Of a DNA stretch of 64,000 nt, positions 1 through 11,029 are shown in pieces. The DNA comes from Dugong dugon (taxonomy: Eukaryota; Chordata; Mammalia; Sirenia; Dugongidae), in assembly GCA_030035585.1 (NCBI GenBank), contig CM057477.1, forward strand, positions 61,981,447 to 62,045,446, read 5' to 3'. Position 1 is the stretch's first letter, and every line of letters starts with the position of its first letter. Below the pieces are notes generated by a model, which worked only from the letters and a program-made list of their open reading frames with translations, was not told the origin of the DNA and did no database searches. The position numbers and the translations under genes were made by a program.

Positions 1-187
1 TGCTGATCCTGGGCCCACCAGCTTCTGCAGCTGCATGACTTGGGAGAGCCCCCTGCCTTTATCCACAGACTTGGGATGTTCTAGACTTTACAATTGAATG
101 AGCTGTTTCCTTGATATAAACCTCTCTGTAAATATATATTTATATGCTTTACTGGTTTTGCTTCTCTAGAGAACCCAGTCTAAGACA
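1..187. repeat. End of an unassigned interspersed repeat
   Basis: This AT-rich stretch ends with gcttctctagagaacccag, a terminal phrase I associate with dispersed mammalian repeats. It runs directly into RTE-like sequence. The family is not assigned and the left end lies outside the window. Confidence 0.3.
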
Positions 188-430
188 GTGACCCCATGTA
201 CAACAGAGCAAAATGCTGCCCAGTCCTATGCCATAACCTGATTGGTTGTGGATTGGATCATTGTGATCCATAGCATTTTCATTAGTGGATTTTCAGGAGT
301 AGCTCTCCAGCATTTCTTCCTAGTCTATCTTAGTTTGGAAACTCTGCTGAATCCTTTTCAGCATCATAGCAACACACAAGCCTCCAGTGACAGATGATGG
401 TGACTGTCTATGGGATAAACTAGCTGGGAA
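188..430 (-). repeat. RTE/SINE-composite relic
   Basis: The first part (agtgaccccatgtacaacag) is a decayed version of the RTE 3' end seen at 2235-2300. The second part (ttagtttggaaactctgctg, then catcatagcaacacacaagc) aligns with 1985-2140. Both copies share this order, so it is a dispersed composite unit. Copy 1 lacks about 60 bases present in the middle of copy 2. No coding potential. Confidence 0.5.
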
Positions 431-559
431 TCATAGCCAGGTCTCCCACATGGAGACTTGTACTAGATATTACATAGTATGTTATAATATTTTAATCAAA
501 TCAATAACTAAATTCTGTTGGAGTTGATTCTAAATATTTCTAATCCTCCACTCTCTGGG

Positions 560-1110
560 GCTACTGCTCTAAGCCAGGCTACAATTATCTCTTTTATGGA
601 TTACTGCAATTGCCTCCAACTTAGATGTCTACCTCCCATCTCAGTCCCCTACCATCCAGTCCATTCTCCACACTGCAGCCTGAAAGAACTTTTTGAGAAT
701 GGAGCCCTGATCTAGGACACTCCTCTGCTGACCACTCTTCAAAACCTTCCTTTGTTCTGGGGATATAGTTCAAACTCCTTTGCCCTTTCCAAGGGCTATA
801 TTAGGTACTAGTCATAGTGATTGGGAGCTCGCCTGCTAACCAAAAGAACAGCAGTTCAAATCCACCAGCCGCTCCTTGGTAACCCTATAGGGTAGTTCTA
901 CTCCGTCTTATAGGGTCGCTATGAGTCAGAATCAACTCGACAGCAGCGGGTTTGGGTTTTTGGGTTTATCAAGCCCCAGTCCTACTTTTAATTTTTCTTA
1001 CCACTTGCCTGAAATGAACTCTGTTCTAAACACACTGAATATCTTTCAGTTCCTCAAATTTTCATGCAGTCAATTCCCAGAGCCTTTCCTTTTTTCTCCA
1101 CCTCAATGTC
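560..1110. repeat. L2-like relic, split by an AfroSINE
   Basis: A pyrimidine-rich segment with phrases such as ttctccacactgcagcctga and ttcaaaaccttcctttgttc. These align loosely with 1185-1640 and with 58925-59252. It looks like an antisense L2-type remnant. The AfroSINE at 812-967 interrupts it. The family name is recognition only, and the open frames inside are chance. Confidence 0.4.
812..967 (+). mobile_element. AfroSINE copy, internally shortened
   Basis: The tRNA-like head (gctaaccaaaagaacagcag, ccaccagccgctcc) is joined to the AfroSINE tail (gtcgctatgagtcagaatca). It ends in the T-rich run gggtttgggtttttggg. The central part present in 18252-18612 is missing. Confidence 0.8.
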
Positions 1111-1184
1111 GATCAAACACCAATTATAGTGATTCTACCTCCTAAATATCTTTTCTGTTTCTCTCTTCCATTCCTACAGTCATG

Positions 1185-1640
1185 GTCATTGCTGCTACTC
1201 TGGTTTCCATTCTCTCTCTGCAATAGCTTTCTAACTCGTCTCTTCTGGACACTAGCTTGCTCTTTGCAATTAATCCTCCACTCTGCCAGCAGAGAGACCT
1301 TTCTGAAACAAAAATGTTATCTTATTGCTCTCTTTCTTCAGCACATCAGTGTATCCCTCTAGCTTTCAGGACAAAATTGAATTTCGTTGCTTAGTATGCA
1401 AGGTCCTTCATGATCAGGTTTCCAACCACCTCTAGTTTCATCTTTTACCCTCCTCATACAAAACATTTGCCAAATTGAACTCCTGCAGTTCTCTTAAGTG
1501 TGTCATATAATTCCCTACCTCTGGGCGACCGCACAGACTTTGTTCTCTGCCTGGTACATCTTCTTCTCTGACCTCACCTCTTTTCCTTCTACTCATCCTT
1601 CATCTGTCGGTTCAGTGCCATTGTCTCCCAGTTTCATTCA
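1185..1640. repeat. L2-like relic, second copy
   Basis: Same family as 560-1110 and 58925-63800. Shared landmarks are a ctgccagcagagagaccttt block, a gcaaggtccttcatgatcag block and a ttctctgcctggtacatctt block. This resembles the dispersed L2 consensus read in antisense. It is heavily diverged and does not encode a protein. Confidence 0.45.
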
Positions 1641-1667
1641 TATGTCCCTCTTTTGTGCTCTTATAGT

Positions 1668-1688
1668 GTCAATAGATAGATAGATAGC
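1668..1688. repeat. Short (TAGA)n microsatellite
   Basis: About four tagat units abut the RTE fragment at 1690. RTE elements typically end in short simple repeats, so this is probably the element's 3' terminus. Confidence 0.7.
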
Positions 1689-1689
1689 T

Positions 1690-1925
1690 ACCATCAAGTC
1701 GACTCTGACTCATGACGGCCTTATGTATAACAGAATGAAACGTTGCCTGGTCCTGTGTCAGCCTTACGGTTGCTGGTATGTTCAAGTTCATTGGCTGTTG
1801 TGCCAATCCATCTCACCGAGGGTTTCCCTTGCTCCTGCTGGCCTTCTACTTCACCAAACATGATGTCCTCCTCCAGCAATTAATCCCTCCTGATGACGTG
1901 TCCAAAGTAAATGAGTCAGACGTGT
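1690..1925 (-). mobile_element. RTE (BovB-type) 3' fragment
   Basis: Aligns along its length with 2235-2470: accatcaagtcgactctgac, atccatctcaccgagggttt and atgatgtcctcctccagcaa each have a counterpart there. It is a 5'-truncated minus-strand copy of the same RTE family, joined to the composite unit at 1926-2155. The frame is destroyed. Confidence 0.65.
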
Positions 1926-2155
1926 TCTGTTGTGATTCATAAGATTTTCATTGGCTAATTTTCAGAAGTAGATTGCCAGGCCTTTTTCCCTTGTCTGTCT
2001 TAGTCTGGAAACTCTGCTGAAACCTGCCCACCATGGGTGATCCTGCTGGTATTTGAAGTACTGGTGGCGTAACTTCTAGCATCGTAGCAACATGCAAGCC
2101 ATTACAGTACAACGAACTGACAGACAGGTAGTGGATAGTGTCCATAACACAAATT
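1926..2155 (-). repeat. Composite SINE-like unit, second copy
   Basis: Contains gtagattgccaggccttttt, as in AfroSINE middles, followed by gtctgtcttagtctggaaac and the catcgtagcaacatgcaagc block. Homologous to 245-430 but with a longer centre. Probably an RTE-dependent SINE variant. Confidence 0.5.
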
Positions 2156-2219
2156 TATCTGACTAGGCCACAAGCTTCTTGAATTGCTTCTTTATACTTT
2201 TATCGATTTTCTACACTGT

Positions 2220-2745
2220 TGTTGTTATTGTTAGGTGCCGTCAAGTGAGTTCAACTCATAGTGACCCTACATACAACAAAAGGAAACACCGCCCGGTCCT
2301 GCGCCATCCTCATAATTGTTGTTATGCTTGAGCCCATTGTTGCAGCCACTGTGTAAATCCATCTCATTGAGGGTCTTGCTTGTTTTTGCTGACCCTCTAC
2401 TTTACCAAGCATGATGTCCTTCTCCAGGGACTGATCCCTCCCAATAACATGTCCACAGTATGTGAGATGTACTCTCGCCATCCTTGCTTCTAAACAGTAT
2501 TCTGGTTGTACTTCTTCCAAGACAGATTGGTTTGTTCTTTTGGCAGTCCATGGTATATTCAGTATTCTTCGCCAACACCACAATTCAAAGGCGTCAATTC
2601 TTCTTCGGTCTTCCTTATTCATGGTCCAGTTTTCTTATGCATATGAGGCGATTGAAAACACCATGGGTTTGGGTCAGGCACATCTTAGTCCTCAAGGTGA
2701 CATCTTTGTTTTTCTACAATGGTCATTTATTATTTTTACATTCTA
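2220..2745 (-). mobile_element. RTE retrotransposon 3' end (BovB-type)
   Basis: A minus-strand element. Its 3' end on this strand is the gttgttgttattgtta simple repeat at 2220, and it runs up to about 2745. The region carries the C-terminal ORF remnant described separately. The 3' untranslated portion shares the motif tcaagtgagttcaactcata with AfroSINE tails, which fits RTE being the mobilising partner of AfroSINEs. Confidence 0.75.
2251..2622 (-). pseudogene. RTE reverse transcriptase, C-terminal remnant
   Basis: A 123-codon open stretch encodes the region that follows the RT domain in RTE/BovB elements. Landmarks are ELWCWRRILNIPWTAKRTNQ, a short LEKDIMLGKVEG block and a following MRWI. 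In intact elements this protein primes reverse transcription at a nick in target DNA. Here the endonuclease and the catalytic RT core are absent because the copy is 5'-truncated, so no activity is possible. The open frame is residual. The alternative plus-strand open frames over the same bases are shadows. Confidence 0.75.
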
Positions 2746-3033
2746 AAAAAATTAAAGAATTGTGAGGGGGTACTTATTGTGGGAATTGATGGTGTTTAGC
2801 TGCAGAAAAGAAGGTGTGGAAGAGGCAAGGTGAGCAGCAAGAGGGATGATGGGTCACAGTATCTGTTTCCAAATATTTAGGGGCATTCATGGAGAAGGAT
2901 TAGATGTCCATTTGGTGCATATTACAGGGAAGCAGATTTTATCTTAGTGTAAGAAATCTGAACAAGTTGTCTGAAGAAGAAATGGGCTGCTGGGTCAAGA
3001 GGAGGTAAATTAATCACTTCTGGGTTTGTTTAG

Positions 3034-3250
3034 GAACCCCTGGGTGGTGCAAATGGTTAACGTGTTAGGCTGCTAACCTAAAGGCTGGAGGTTGGGTTCA
3101 CCCAGAGGCACCTTGGAAGAAAGGCCTGGTGATCTACTTCTCAAAAATCAGTCATTGAAAATCCTATGGAGCACAGTTCTACTCTGATACACATGGGGTC
3201 ATACGAGTTGGAGTTGACTCAATGGCAACTGGTTGGTTTAGGTCTGTTCA
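3034..3250 (+). mobile_element. AfroSINE copy
   Basis: The head ggaacccctgggtggtgcaa and ggctgctaacctaaaggctg is followed by the middle atctacttctcaaaaatcag. The tail is gttggagttgactcaatggc. Near full length but diverged. Confidence 0.85.
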
Positions 3251-4943
3251 GGAAAAGATTGGACAGCGTCTCCTTGACAGAGTAAAATTTCTGTTGGAAG
3301 AGGAAAATTTAGCTTCTTCTGGAGAGATGGGTCAGATTGCCTGGGAGGTCCCTTCCATCCTTTGGATTTCACAATTATTTTCTAAAATAAAATAACGGCT
3401 TCTCACACTTACACCCTGAAAACAGGTTGACCACCATAGTATTATTCAGACAGTTCCAACATAGCCATTTTAAGTACAAACCCCTCCCAGAATTCAGTTT
3501 GGGCTTATTTATTGTAAGTGTTTGAGCAGGCAGTTTTGCAGCCTCCTGATGTTCACCCTTTTTCTCCTCAGGATCCTATTCCTGATGGCAAACATATAAC
3601 CATAGAGTAGTAAATAAACAATTCGTATGTGTCCTAAAATACCTATTTCATTATATCCTGTATTACATTCCTTTTTGTGCTTGAATTATCTACCCAATTA
3701 GATTTCAAACAATGATGTAACTTTTAATGTAACATTTTCAGCTTTTATATCTGTCCTCAGCAAGGATTCAATAAAAGATTGTTAAACTGAATTGAATTTA
3801 GATGGCTGTGCTATTAAGCAGGGTGAAATTGACCCAATTAATCTACTTTAAAATATTGCAGTTATCTACCAGAGAAATTAAAACAGAAAAAAAAAAAAAA
3901 AATGAACCTCAAACCTTACTCTACTATGGCATCTAGAATAGCAGTTTCTGAAAAGTGACAAACTGGCAGTACTGGCAAGTTGGAAAGATAGGCCAAAGCC
4001 AAGGTGAGAAGGTGGATTGTACCTCTCAGAACTAGGAGAAACAACAAGGGCTACACTCTTTGTCCTGAGTTAGCTTTGAGTGGTCCTCAGTGGAATATGA
4101 CGGGCAGACATCCTGGGGATCCAGGGAATATTGCATACCCAAGGAATTACACACAGTACAAAGTAGGAAATACCAGAATTCACAAGGCAAGGATGTGTCT
4201 GTTCCTCTGGTAGGCACCTAACAATGGAATTGTCTGCCAATAGGAAAGAAATCAGTAACTAGATTCCTCAAGAGGAGGGGGAGAAGCTTTGATTCCTCTG
4301 TATTTACAGATTTTTCTAAGGTGAGCAAAACTCTGCTCATCCGTCCCTTGGTCTCAACAGCAAAGCACCCCATAGAATCTGCCAGGGAACCGCTTATCTG
4401 TAAATTACCGAGCTTCTTCCAAAATTATTGCATTCACAGGGCCCCTAAGGGGCAGCATCTTGTTTGAAGCTGAAATAATTGCTTATCTTTATTGAGGCAG
4501 AGAGAGGCCTGAGGGAGGAAATAAAGGAAATAGAGACTAGTGCAGGCGGGGAAAGGGGAGCGAGTTGGGGAGGGAAAGGGAAGCTCACAGCTCAGGGGCA
4601 AATTGATCCGTTTGCAAGTAGCTTTTTATAAATCCTCTTGAAAACGTTCACATGTCTACAGGTCCAGCAGAGATTAGAGATGATGACAGGGCTATGTGAA
4701 TCCTGGATGGAGGACAGACGGGGCCGTGTCTGTCCCCTGGGATCTTCTGCTTTCCAGCTGACAGCATCATCTGTGTTTCAAAAAATTTCTGCTTCCAATC
4801 AAGACTAAAGCTGAGGAACTTTCCTGACAGGGGTGGAAGTTGTAGCAGGCACGGCTTGTTGGATTTGCTTTCTTTGTTTGGTGAGAGAGAAAATCACTAC
4901 ACCACCACCAAATTGGAATACCTAGAATATTCTCTTTCTGAGT

Positions 4944-4980
<37 letters not shown>

Positions 4981-5121
4981 CTCCAACTTATTATTTTAGA
5001 ACCAGAGCTTATTTATTTTTTGTAGAAATCTCTCTCTCTCACTCTGCAATGTTTCCCAGATTAATGGCCACTCTTTCCCCAGATTTAACTGTTTTAAAGT
5101 AAAAATATAAAACAAAAAAAC
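3251..5121. other. Intergenic DNA, no gene seen
   Basis: AT-rich, apparently single-copy DNA. It holds an A-run at about 3883-3902 and an AC microsatellite at 4947-4978. The open frames are short, overlap on opposite strands and lack any recognisable domain. I see no splice-flanked exon. Confidence 0.6.
4947..4978. repeat. (AC)n microsatellite
   Basis: About 16 uninterrupted AC units followed by ccc. Expected to be length-polymorphic. Confidence 0.97.
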
Positions 5122-5320
5122 CCACAGTTACCATCAAGTAGACTCTGACTCATGGTGAACTCGTGTGTGTCAGAGCAGAACTTTGCTCTGTATGGTTTTC
5201 AGTAGCTGATTTTTCAGAAGTAGAACACCAGGCTTTTCTTCCAAGGTGCCTCTGGGTGGACTCAAGCCTCCAACCTTTCAGTTATCAGCCGAGCACATTA
5301 ACCGTTGTATCGCCAAGAAT
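5122..5320 (-). mobile_element. AfroSINE copy, antisense
   Basis: Reads tail-first on the plus strand: ccatcaagtagactctgact, then ttttcagaagtagaacacca, then ggtgcctctgggtggactca. It ends at the head with cacattaaccgttgtatcgc. Confidence 0.85.
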
Positions 5321-6207
5321 GAACACTTAATGGTGAAAAGCCATTAAGGATATTTGAAAAAAAAAAAAAAAAGTGCCACTAGTTGTAAAGGAAATGTCAA
5401 TAAGCCATTCCAAAAAATGTTTTGAGCAAGGGTACATTGTTGAAATAAGTGCCAATTCCCCACAATGGGTAATTTGAAGGTGATAAGAGGTGTCTGGGAG
5501 TACAGTGTTCGGTATGTTTGATAAAAACAAAGCCAGCCTCCTCACTTTGTAATTACAGCTCGTGTTATAGGTTTCCTCCCAGTGTGGAGATGTTGCCAAG
5601 GCAATAACTTGGCAATCTTCTACATGGCTGCTTTTCAGATTAATCCACCCAGGCTTCACGGACGTTAATCTTTATAACACACCTATGAGCTCAGAAGGAT
5701 GAAACACTGTATATATATTTTAATTCTGTTTTTCCTGGTAGAGAAAGAACATTAGGAGGCAAGCTTTTCTGATCTCCTTTCTCCCTTCCTGGTTACAGCT
5801 GTCACTGACCATGGCTTTCAAAATGTCATCAGGATCTCAGGTGTGGGAAAAGAGCAGGAGGTCTAAAGGGAAGGCAGCCTACCAACCAGATCAGGGACAC
5901 AGCTGATGGACAGAGTTGGAAGCTGTGCTACTAAGACAAGGGGGAAGCCAGAAGGCAGGAGCCAAAATGGAGCCAGAGCCAAAACTCAGAGTTAGCAAAG
6001 CTCAGGACCAAAGCACCTGACAGGAACCAAAAGGAGTAAGCAACACGGAGCAAAAATGTCCAGCGTCATCATTTTGAGACTACGTCCTTCTCCCCCACTG
6101 TGGTGCTGCCTCTTTGGAAAGCAGCTGCTATGCTTGGGCTCTGGTGGTGGGATTCATCTTCGAGTCAGGCTGGGCTGTTTCAGTTTTCACCAGTCTCAGA
6201 CCAAAAG
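5321..6207. other. Intergenic DNA, no gene seen
   Basis: Begins with a short A-run (5357-5372) and is otherwise unique sequence. No exon, RNA gene or repeat family recognised. Confidence 0.5.
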
Positions 6208-6565
6208 GATGAGGCATTGCTAGTTCAGTGGTAGAATTCTTGCCTTCCACGTGGGAGACCTGGGTTCGATTCCAATCCAATGCACCTCAAGCACAGCCAC
6301 TACCTCTATGCTGGTGGAGGCTTGTGTGTTGCTAATGATGCTGAACAGGTTTCAGCAGAGCTTTCAGACTAAGAGGGACTAGGGAGAAAGGCTTGGAGAT
6401 CTACTTCCGCAAGTCAGCCAATGATAACCCTATGGACCACACCAGTCCAAACCTCAACCGATCACGGGGATGGCGCAAGACATGGCAGCATTTTGTTCTA
6501 TTGTGCGTGGAGTCACAATGAGTCAGGTTATGGGCTGACTCTATGGCAGCTAAGAACAAGGACAA
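6208..6565 (+). mobile_element. tRNA-Gly-headed SINE with AfroSINE tail
   Basis: Positions 6214-6285 match a tRNA-Gly gene closely. Box A is tagttcagtgg, box B is ggttcgattcc, and the acceptor halves gcattg and caatgc can pair. Only two of the five T-stem pairs survive, and unique SINE sequence follows at once (ctggtggaggcttgtgtgtt), so this is a SINE head and not a tRNA gene. The 3' portion (atctacttccgcaagtcagc, gagtcaggttatgggctgac) is AfroSINE-like. Other copies lie at 15187-15312 and 63846-64000. Confidence 0.75.
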
Positions 6566-7844
6566 CAGGAGACAGAATAAGGAGGAGCCCTTCCTACCCC
6601 AGGCGTTCCTGATATCATAAAGCTGACCAAAGTAGTGACATGGAGACAGGACCAGAACTAGGTGGGTAGACAAGTGAGGCATCTAGGGTACAAAGCTTAA
6701 GGAAGCATCGACTCTTAGTGTCGTACAAATGTAGGGTCCTCCCGACCCAGCGCAGGCTAGCACTGGCCTGACTCCTGGTAGTCTTTGTTTCTCTCTGCCA
6801 TTAGGCCAAGAGTCCATTCTGAGTCAGACTGTGCATCTGATGATGTTTCTTGAAACAAAATATATTACTAATACTTAGTTATTCCCTGGAGTATAATAAT
6901 ATAGGTTGGATGAAAATCAACTACTAAGTTGCTGAAACAGACATTTTTCATTAATGCCATGCTAAATATATATTTTTTCTCACCTACAGACACAGAAAGT
7001 TCTAATTACCTTCCCAGGAGTATTTGCTTCAAAAAGAACAAAGAGGAAGTTACTGTGAGATTTCGGCCAATGTTTGCTGAATGAATAGATAATAAATTAG
7101 AACTGCTGAAAGGGGTGGTGGGGCTCACACGTGCTTCGTGCAGATACTCAGTATCCTTTATTTTAGTTTCATCTGGTGGTTACAGTAGGAAGCATGCTTC
7201 ATTTTATGTACTGTTTTTACCAGAAGATGTGAGAGGTATCGATATGAAGGGCCCACAGGATTTTCCTCTGAAACATATTAAAATCACTCTAGTCCACTGT
7301 GATCCCAACCAGACTGGATGTTAAGGAAGGCACAATAACAAGAACAACAGAAATAGTACAAAACTTGACCCAACCATTTAAAAAAGAACCTATTGCTCAA
7401 TTTTGATTAGGGCCAATTATGACTATAAGCCCCAAATCCTAATCCTAATTATAAACTAAATATAGATTTCTTCCTTTAAAAAAAAAGCTATTTTCTTTCT
7501 TTTTTTTCCCACTAGGCTCTAAAGATGGGGCTGTATTCTGTCTGCTTCTGAAGCTGTCATCAGTTATCAGATTTATAGTGGCTGACAACTTGCTTTAATA
7601 ATTCACAAGGAATCAGATCCATTTTGCTCTCTCTTTTCTCCGCTGCTTCAGTGATGCAGATAGGTTAAAAACATGTTTTTGTCAGTGAAATGAATCAAGA
7701 GGAATCAGAGGCACCCTAGGCAGAATAATCCTGATGGAGGTACCACTACTAAAGTCTTCCCCACTAGTGCAAAACTAGATAAAACCAGGAACAGACCAGG
7801 ATCTGTAGGGAGTCCTTGAATTTAGCATGCATGATTGAATTGAG
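6566..7844. other. Intergenic DNA, no gene seen
   Basis: Unique sequence with small A and T runs near 7470-7510. The short open frames have no recognisable motif. Confidence 0.5.
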
Positions 7845-7965
7845 CAGTTCGAGTCTACCAGCAGCTCCTGGGAAACACTATGGGGCAGTTCTATTCTGGC
7901 CCATAGGGTCGCTATGAGTCGGAATCGACTCAGTGGCCACGGGTGTGGGTTGGTTTGGCCATACT
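7845..7965 (+). mobile_element. AfroSINE fragment
   Basis: Box-B-like cagttcgagtctaccagcag is followed by the tail gtcgctatgagtcggaatcg. The centre is missing, as in 812-967. Confidence 0.8.
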
Positions 7966-8717
7966 GAAGTTAAACCTGCCATCCTGCTCATCTCCTCAAA
8001 TAAGGGGATGATTTACACTGGATGCTAAACTTTCTGGTTTCAAGTTTTAAGGAAGGGAAACTTAAAGAGTTATACCCTGTGACATTTATCTGCTAATTAT
8101 GTTAGTAAAATGTATAACTAACAATAATTATACACAGCTTGTACAACTCTCTTCATAAGAACATGCCTTTATTCCTGATGCAGACACCAGGGCAGGAAAC
8201 CCACTGCCATAACTTCCACTCCTCCTCAGTATCCAGAAGAAAGAGCCCCTTGGGGACACACTTCATGTTTCTTTAGTATTAAATGTAACAAGTTCTGTGT
8301 CAGGCTCAGCTTCCAGGCTGGCCTCCTCCTCTAAGAGGCCCTGAGCCTGTCAGGTTTTACAGTGTCCCGACTTTGTTGATTGATTCTGCTCATTGAAATT
8401 CTGTGGTGAAGGGAGAGGTGCCTCCTTCCTGCAGCCAGCTCCTCTCCCTGAGCAAACAAGGCTGCGGCTCAAAGGCAATGTAAACCATGATTTCTATGGC
8501 CACTTTCAGTACCCGGTGCCTCCCAGAGCCAAGCACCAGACCCACACCAGAAGATCTACACACCCCTCTAGAAAAAAGAATGTATTTATCTAGGTTCAGG
8601 GAGACACCAAGGAAAAAAGAACAGAATAGACAAGAAAATCCCCTACTGGATTTTGCAGCTGAACTAAGCTGTTTCCTGGGGTCTGGCTGACTACTTTAGC
8701 TTACTGGTGCACATATA
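7966..8717. other. Intergenic DNA, no gene seen
   Basis: Somewhat GC-richer around 8230-8540. The overlapping 66- and 67-codon frames have no known domain or splice context. Nothing supported. Confidence 0.45.
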
Positions 8718-8930
8718 TAAGGATTCCCTGGGTGGTGCAAATAGTTAACGTTCTTGGCTGCTCACTGACAGGTTGGAGGTTCGAGCCCACCCAGAGGCAC
8801 CTCAGAAGAAAGGCTTGGCAATCTACTTCCAAAAAATCAGCCACTGAAGACCCTGTGGAGTGCAGTTCTACTTTGACACAAATAGCATCATTATGAGTAG
8901 GAATCAACTCCACAGCAACTGGTGGAACAT
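8718..8930 (+). mobile_element. AfroSINE copy
   Basis: The head ggattccctgggtggtgcaa and box B ggttcgagcccacccagagg are followed by atctacttccaaaaaatcag. The tail is gagtaggaatcaactccaca. Full-length layout. Confidence 0.87.
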
Positions 8931-10181
8931 ATATACACCTTTTTTAGACTTTGCATTCCTTGAGTTTTCAATTTGATTCTGGCACTAGCTGTTCTTACAT
9001 ATTTTTCCTTCCTTGTATTTTCCACATATTTCATACCATTATTAAAAGTATGTGTGTTTTGGATAGACTGGTCCGAGCAATTGAATAAAAATATTATGTT
9101 ACTGAAGAATATTATTTTTAAAAGGATATTACAAACTCCACTATCTGGAAATCAAGTGGCATCTAATATATCTTTGTATGTCTATATATGTAAATGTACA
9201 TAGATACATAAATAGATAGTTATAGACATAAAATATTACCCTTATTTATATGTCATTTTCTTTAGGTAATTATAGATAAAAAATCAAACACAATTCCACA
9301 TGGCTTTTGGTAATAAGTTGGCATCCAGTTTCTCATCTAATTGGTAAATGCACATAATAAATGAGTTTAAAGGATGTAATATTTTCCTTTTGTTTCCTTT
9401 AAAGTGTAATTTGAAATTGGAATAAAGCAGAGTAAATATTAATAGAGGCTCAAAACCTTCCAGAAATCTTAATATAATAAGCTGTTGATGCCTAGAACTG
9501 TAGCCCTTAATGGCTGGCTGTACTGCTCCCCAAACTCCAGTCACCAAGTTCTGATTATTTTTTGCTCCTCCATCACATTCTAAAGCTAGTGGTGGCCCTA
9601 AAAGTGTTGCTAGTTCACTCTTGCAAATTTTCCCAGGCTAAAGGAAGACCTCACCCCCAAAATGTGTTTTTTCTAGCAGGGGTACTGTACCAGCCCTTAA
9701 TGAGGGTGAGTTCTCTTGATGTTAAAACTATCACGGTTTCATATGCAAGAGATGAGGTCTAGGTCCTCACTGTGGGGGCTGCTGGGGATTACTAGCTCCC
9801 CAGGTTTATACCACATAGGCAAGACCAAAATAGCCTACTCAATTTATTTTTCCTCATAAGTACTCCTTTTGACACCCCCACCTCTAAATATTAATTACTC
9901 CAATGGTGGGCCAGCTTACTCCCAGGATTCTTTTCTTTTTGTTTCAAATATCTACTATCCTCCAGATGGCATCCAAAAAGTGAATGACCTTGAGGTGTTT
10001 GGCTGTGATATGTCTAAACCTTTATATCCTGGATTTGAATATCAAAAAAAAAGAAGAAAGAAGAAATAAAAGAAAAATAAAACGAAATGAACAATCTGAC
10101 AGTGAAACTACTCCCTCAAATAACACTGTATAGATTATCTTTAATTATTCTAATGGGGGTTATAACCAGTGTTAAGCATTC
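8931..10181. other. Intergenic DNA with an A-rich tract
   Basis: AT-rich DNA ending in an adenine- and AAG-rich tract at about 10046-10090. A 66-codon open frame at 9869-10069 runs into that tract. I do not recognise its product and do not call it a gene. Confidence 0.45.
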
Positions 10182-10300
10182 ATTCATTCAAAATTCAACA
10201 AATATCTGATGAGAACTTACCTCCTACATGCCAGGTGGATAAGGCATCTGTCTTCATGATGTTTAGTTTTGTGGGAAGAGATATTTAACAAATGAGAGAA
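10182..10300. repeat. Ancient mammalian repeat fragment
   Basis: The motif cattcattcaaaattcaaca followed by tacatgccaggtggataagg resembles the old dispersed attcaacaaatatttattgag sequence. Similar fragments lie at 20255-20400 and 53985-54085. Family not named. Confidence 0.4.
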
Positions 10301-10329
10301 CTTTTTTTAAAGGAACATCATTTCAGAGA

Positions 10330-10985
10330 ATGACACCTGCTTGTCATGAACTCTGTGGTGATCTACCCAGATACCCCTTCAGATCTGAAGTTATTTTTTC
10401 CCCAGCTACTGAAAATGCTCTCAGCAGACATACCTTAACTCTCAGCCCTTCTTTGGGAATTACCTTAGCTGAAGAGAGTCACCCTGCCCAAGATCATGTT
10501 CCCTTTTGGGGTAGTCCATGTCCAATGACTGCTCAACATAGAGGTATAATTTGTACAAAGCAGTAGATCCAAAGGGTGGACTCTATGATGTGCTGCCAGG
10601 TCCCTCTTCTGGGGTCTGGGAGTGCAGCCAGCAGAGAGCTTTAGCTGTGAGACTTCTTTGGGAATTGCCTTGACTGAAGGGAGCTGCTGCACTTTCCTGG
10701 GACAGCTGGCATCCATTAAGTTGTTGGTGTGTGGGTACAAGGGCCTGTCCCCTCTCACCATAACTTGGGATATCTCTGAAGGGATATATCCTCAGAATTT
10801 CTGGTGGGATTGACTGAGGCCTTTGTTGAGACTGCAACTGTAGCCCAACTTCTCCCTTTGCTCAAGCCTCTTCTGTCCCTTCCCTTCCACAGAGGTTCAT
10901 CAAGAGTACCTTGAATAACTTCCTATATGCAGAACTCCAGTGTCTGGCTCCTGGGGAACCCAACTGCAACAGTGCTATGAAAAAA
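10330..10985. repeat. Old LTR-like repeat with internal duplication
   Basis: Two segments about 205 bases apart share the phrase ttctttgggaatt and the following ccttagctgaag / ccttgactgaag (10449 and 10654). The right end gaacccaactgcaac resembles ends of old mammalian LTRs. I infer an ancient LTR-type repeat. No terminal duplication is visible. Confidence 0.35.
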
Positions 10986-11029
10986 AGAATTAAACCAGGT
11001 AACGAAACAGAATATCAGGAGAGGTAGTT

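Noticed and set aside
6214-6285. tRNA-Gly gene
   Set aside because: Box A, box B and the acceptor stem look right, but the T stem keeps only two of five pairs. SINE sequence follows immediately, and the same unit recurs at two other sites.
9869-10069. 66-codon frame followed by an A-rich tract, as in a processed pseudogene
   Set aside because: The product is not recognised, the A-rich tract is interrupted by G, and no target duplication was found.
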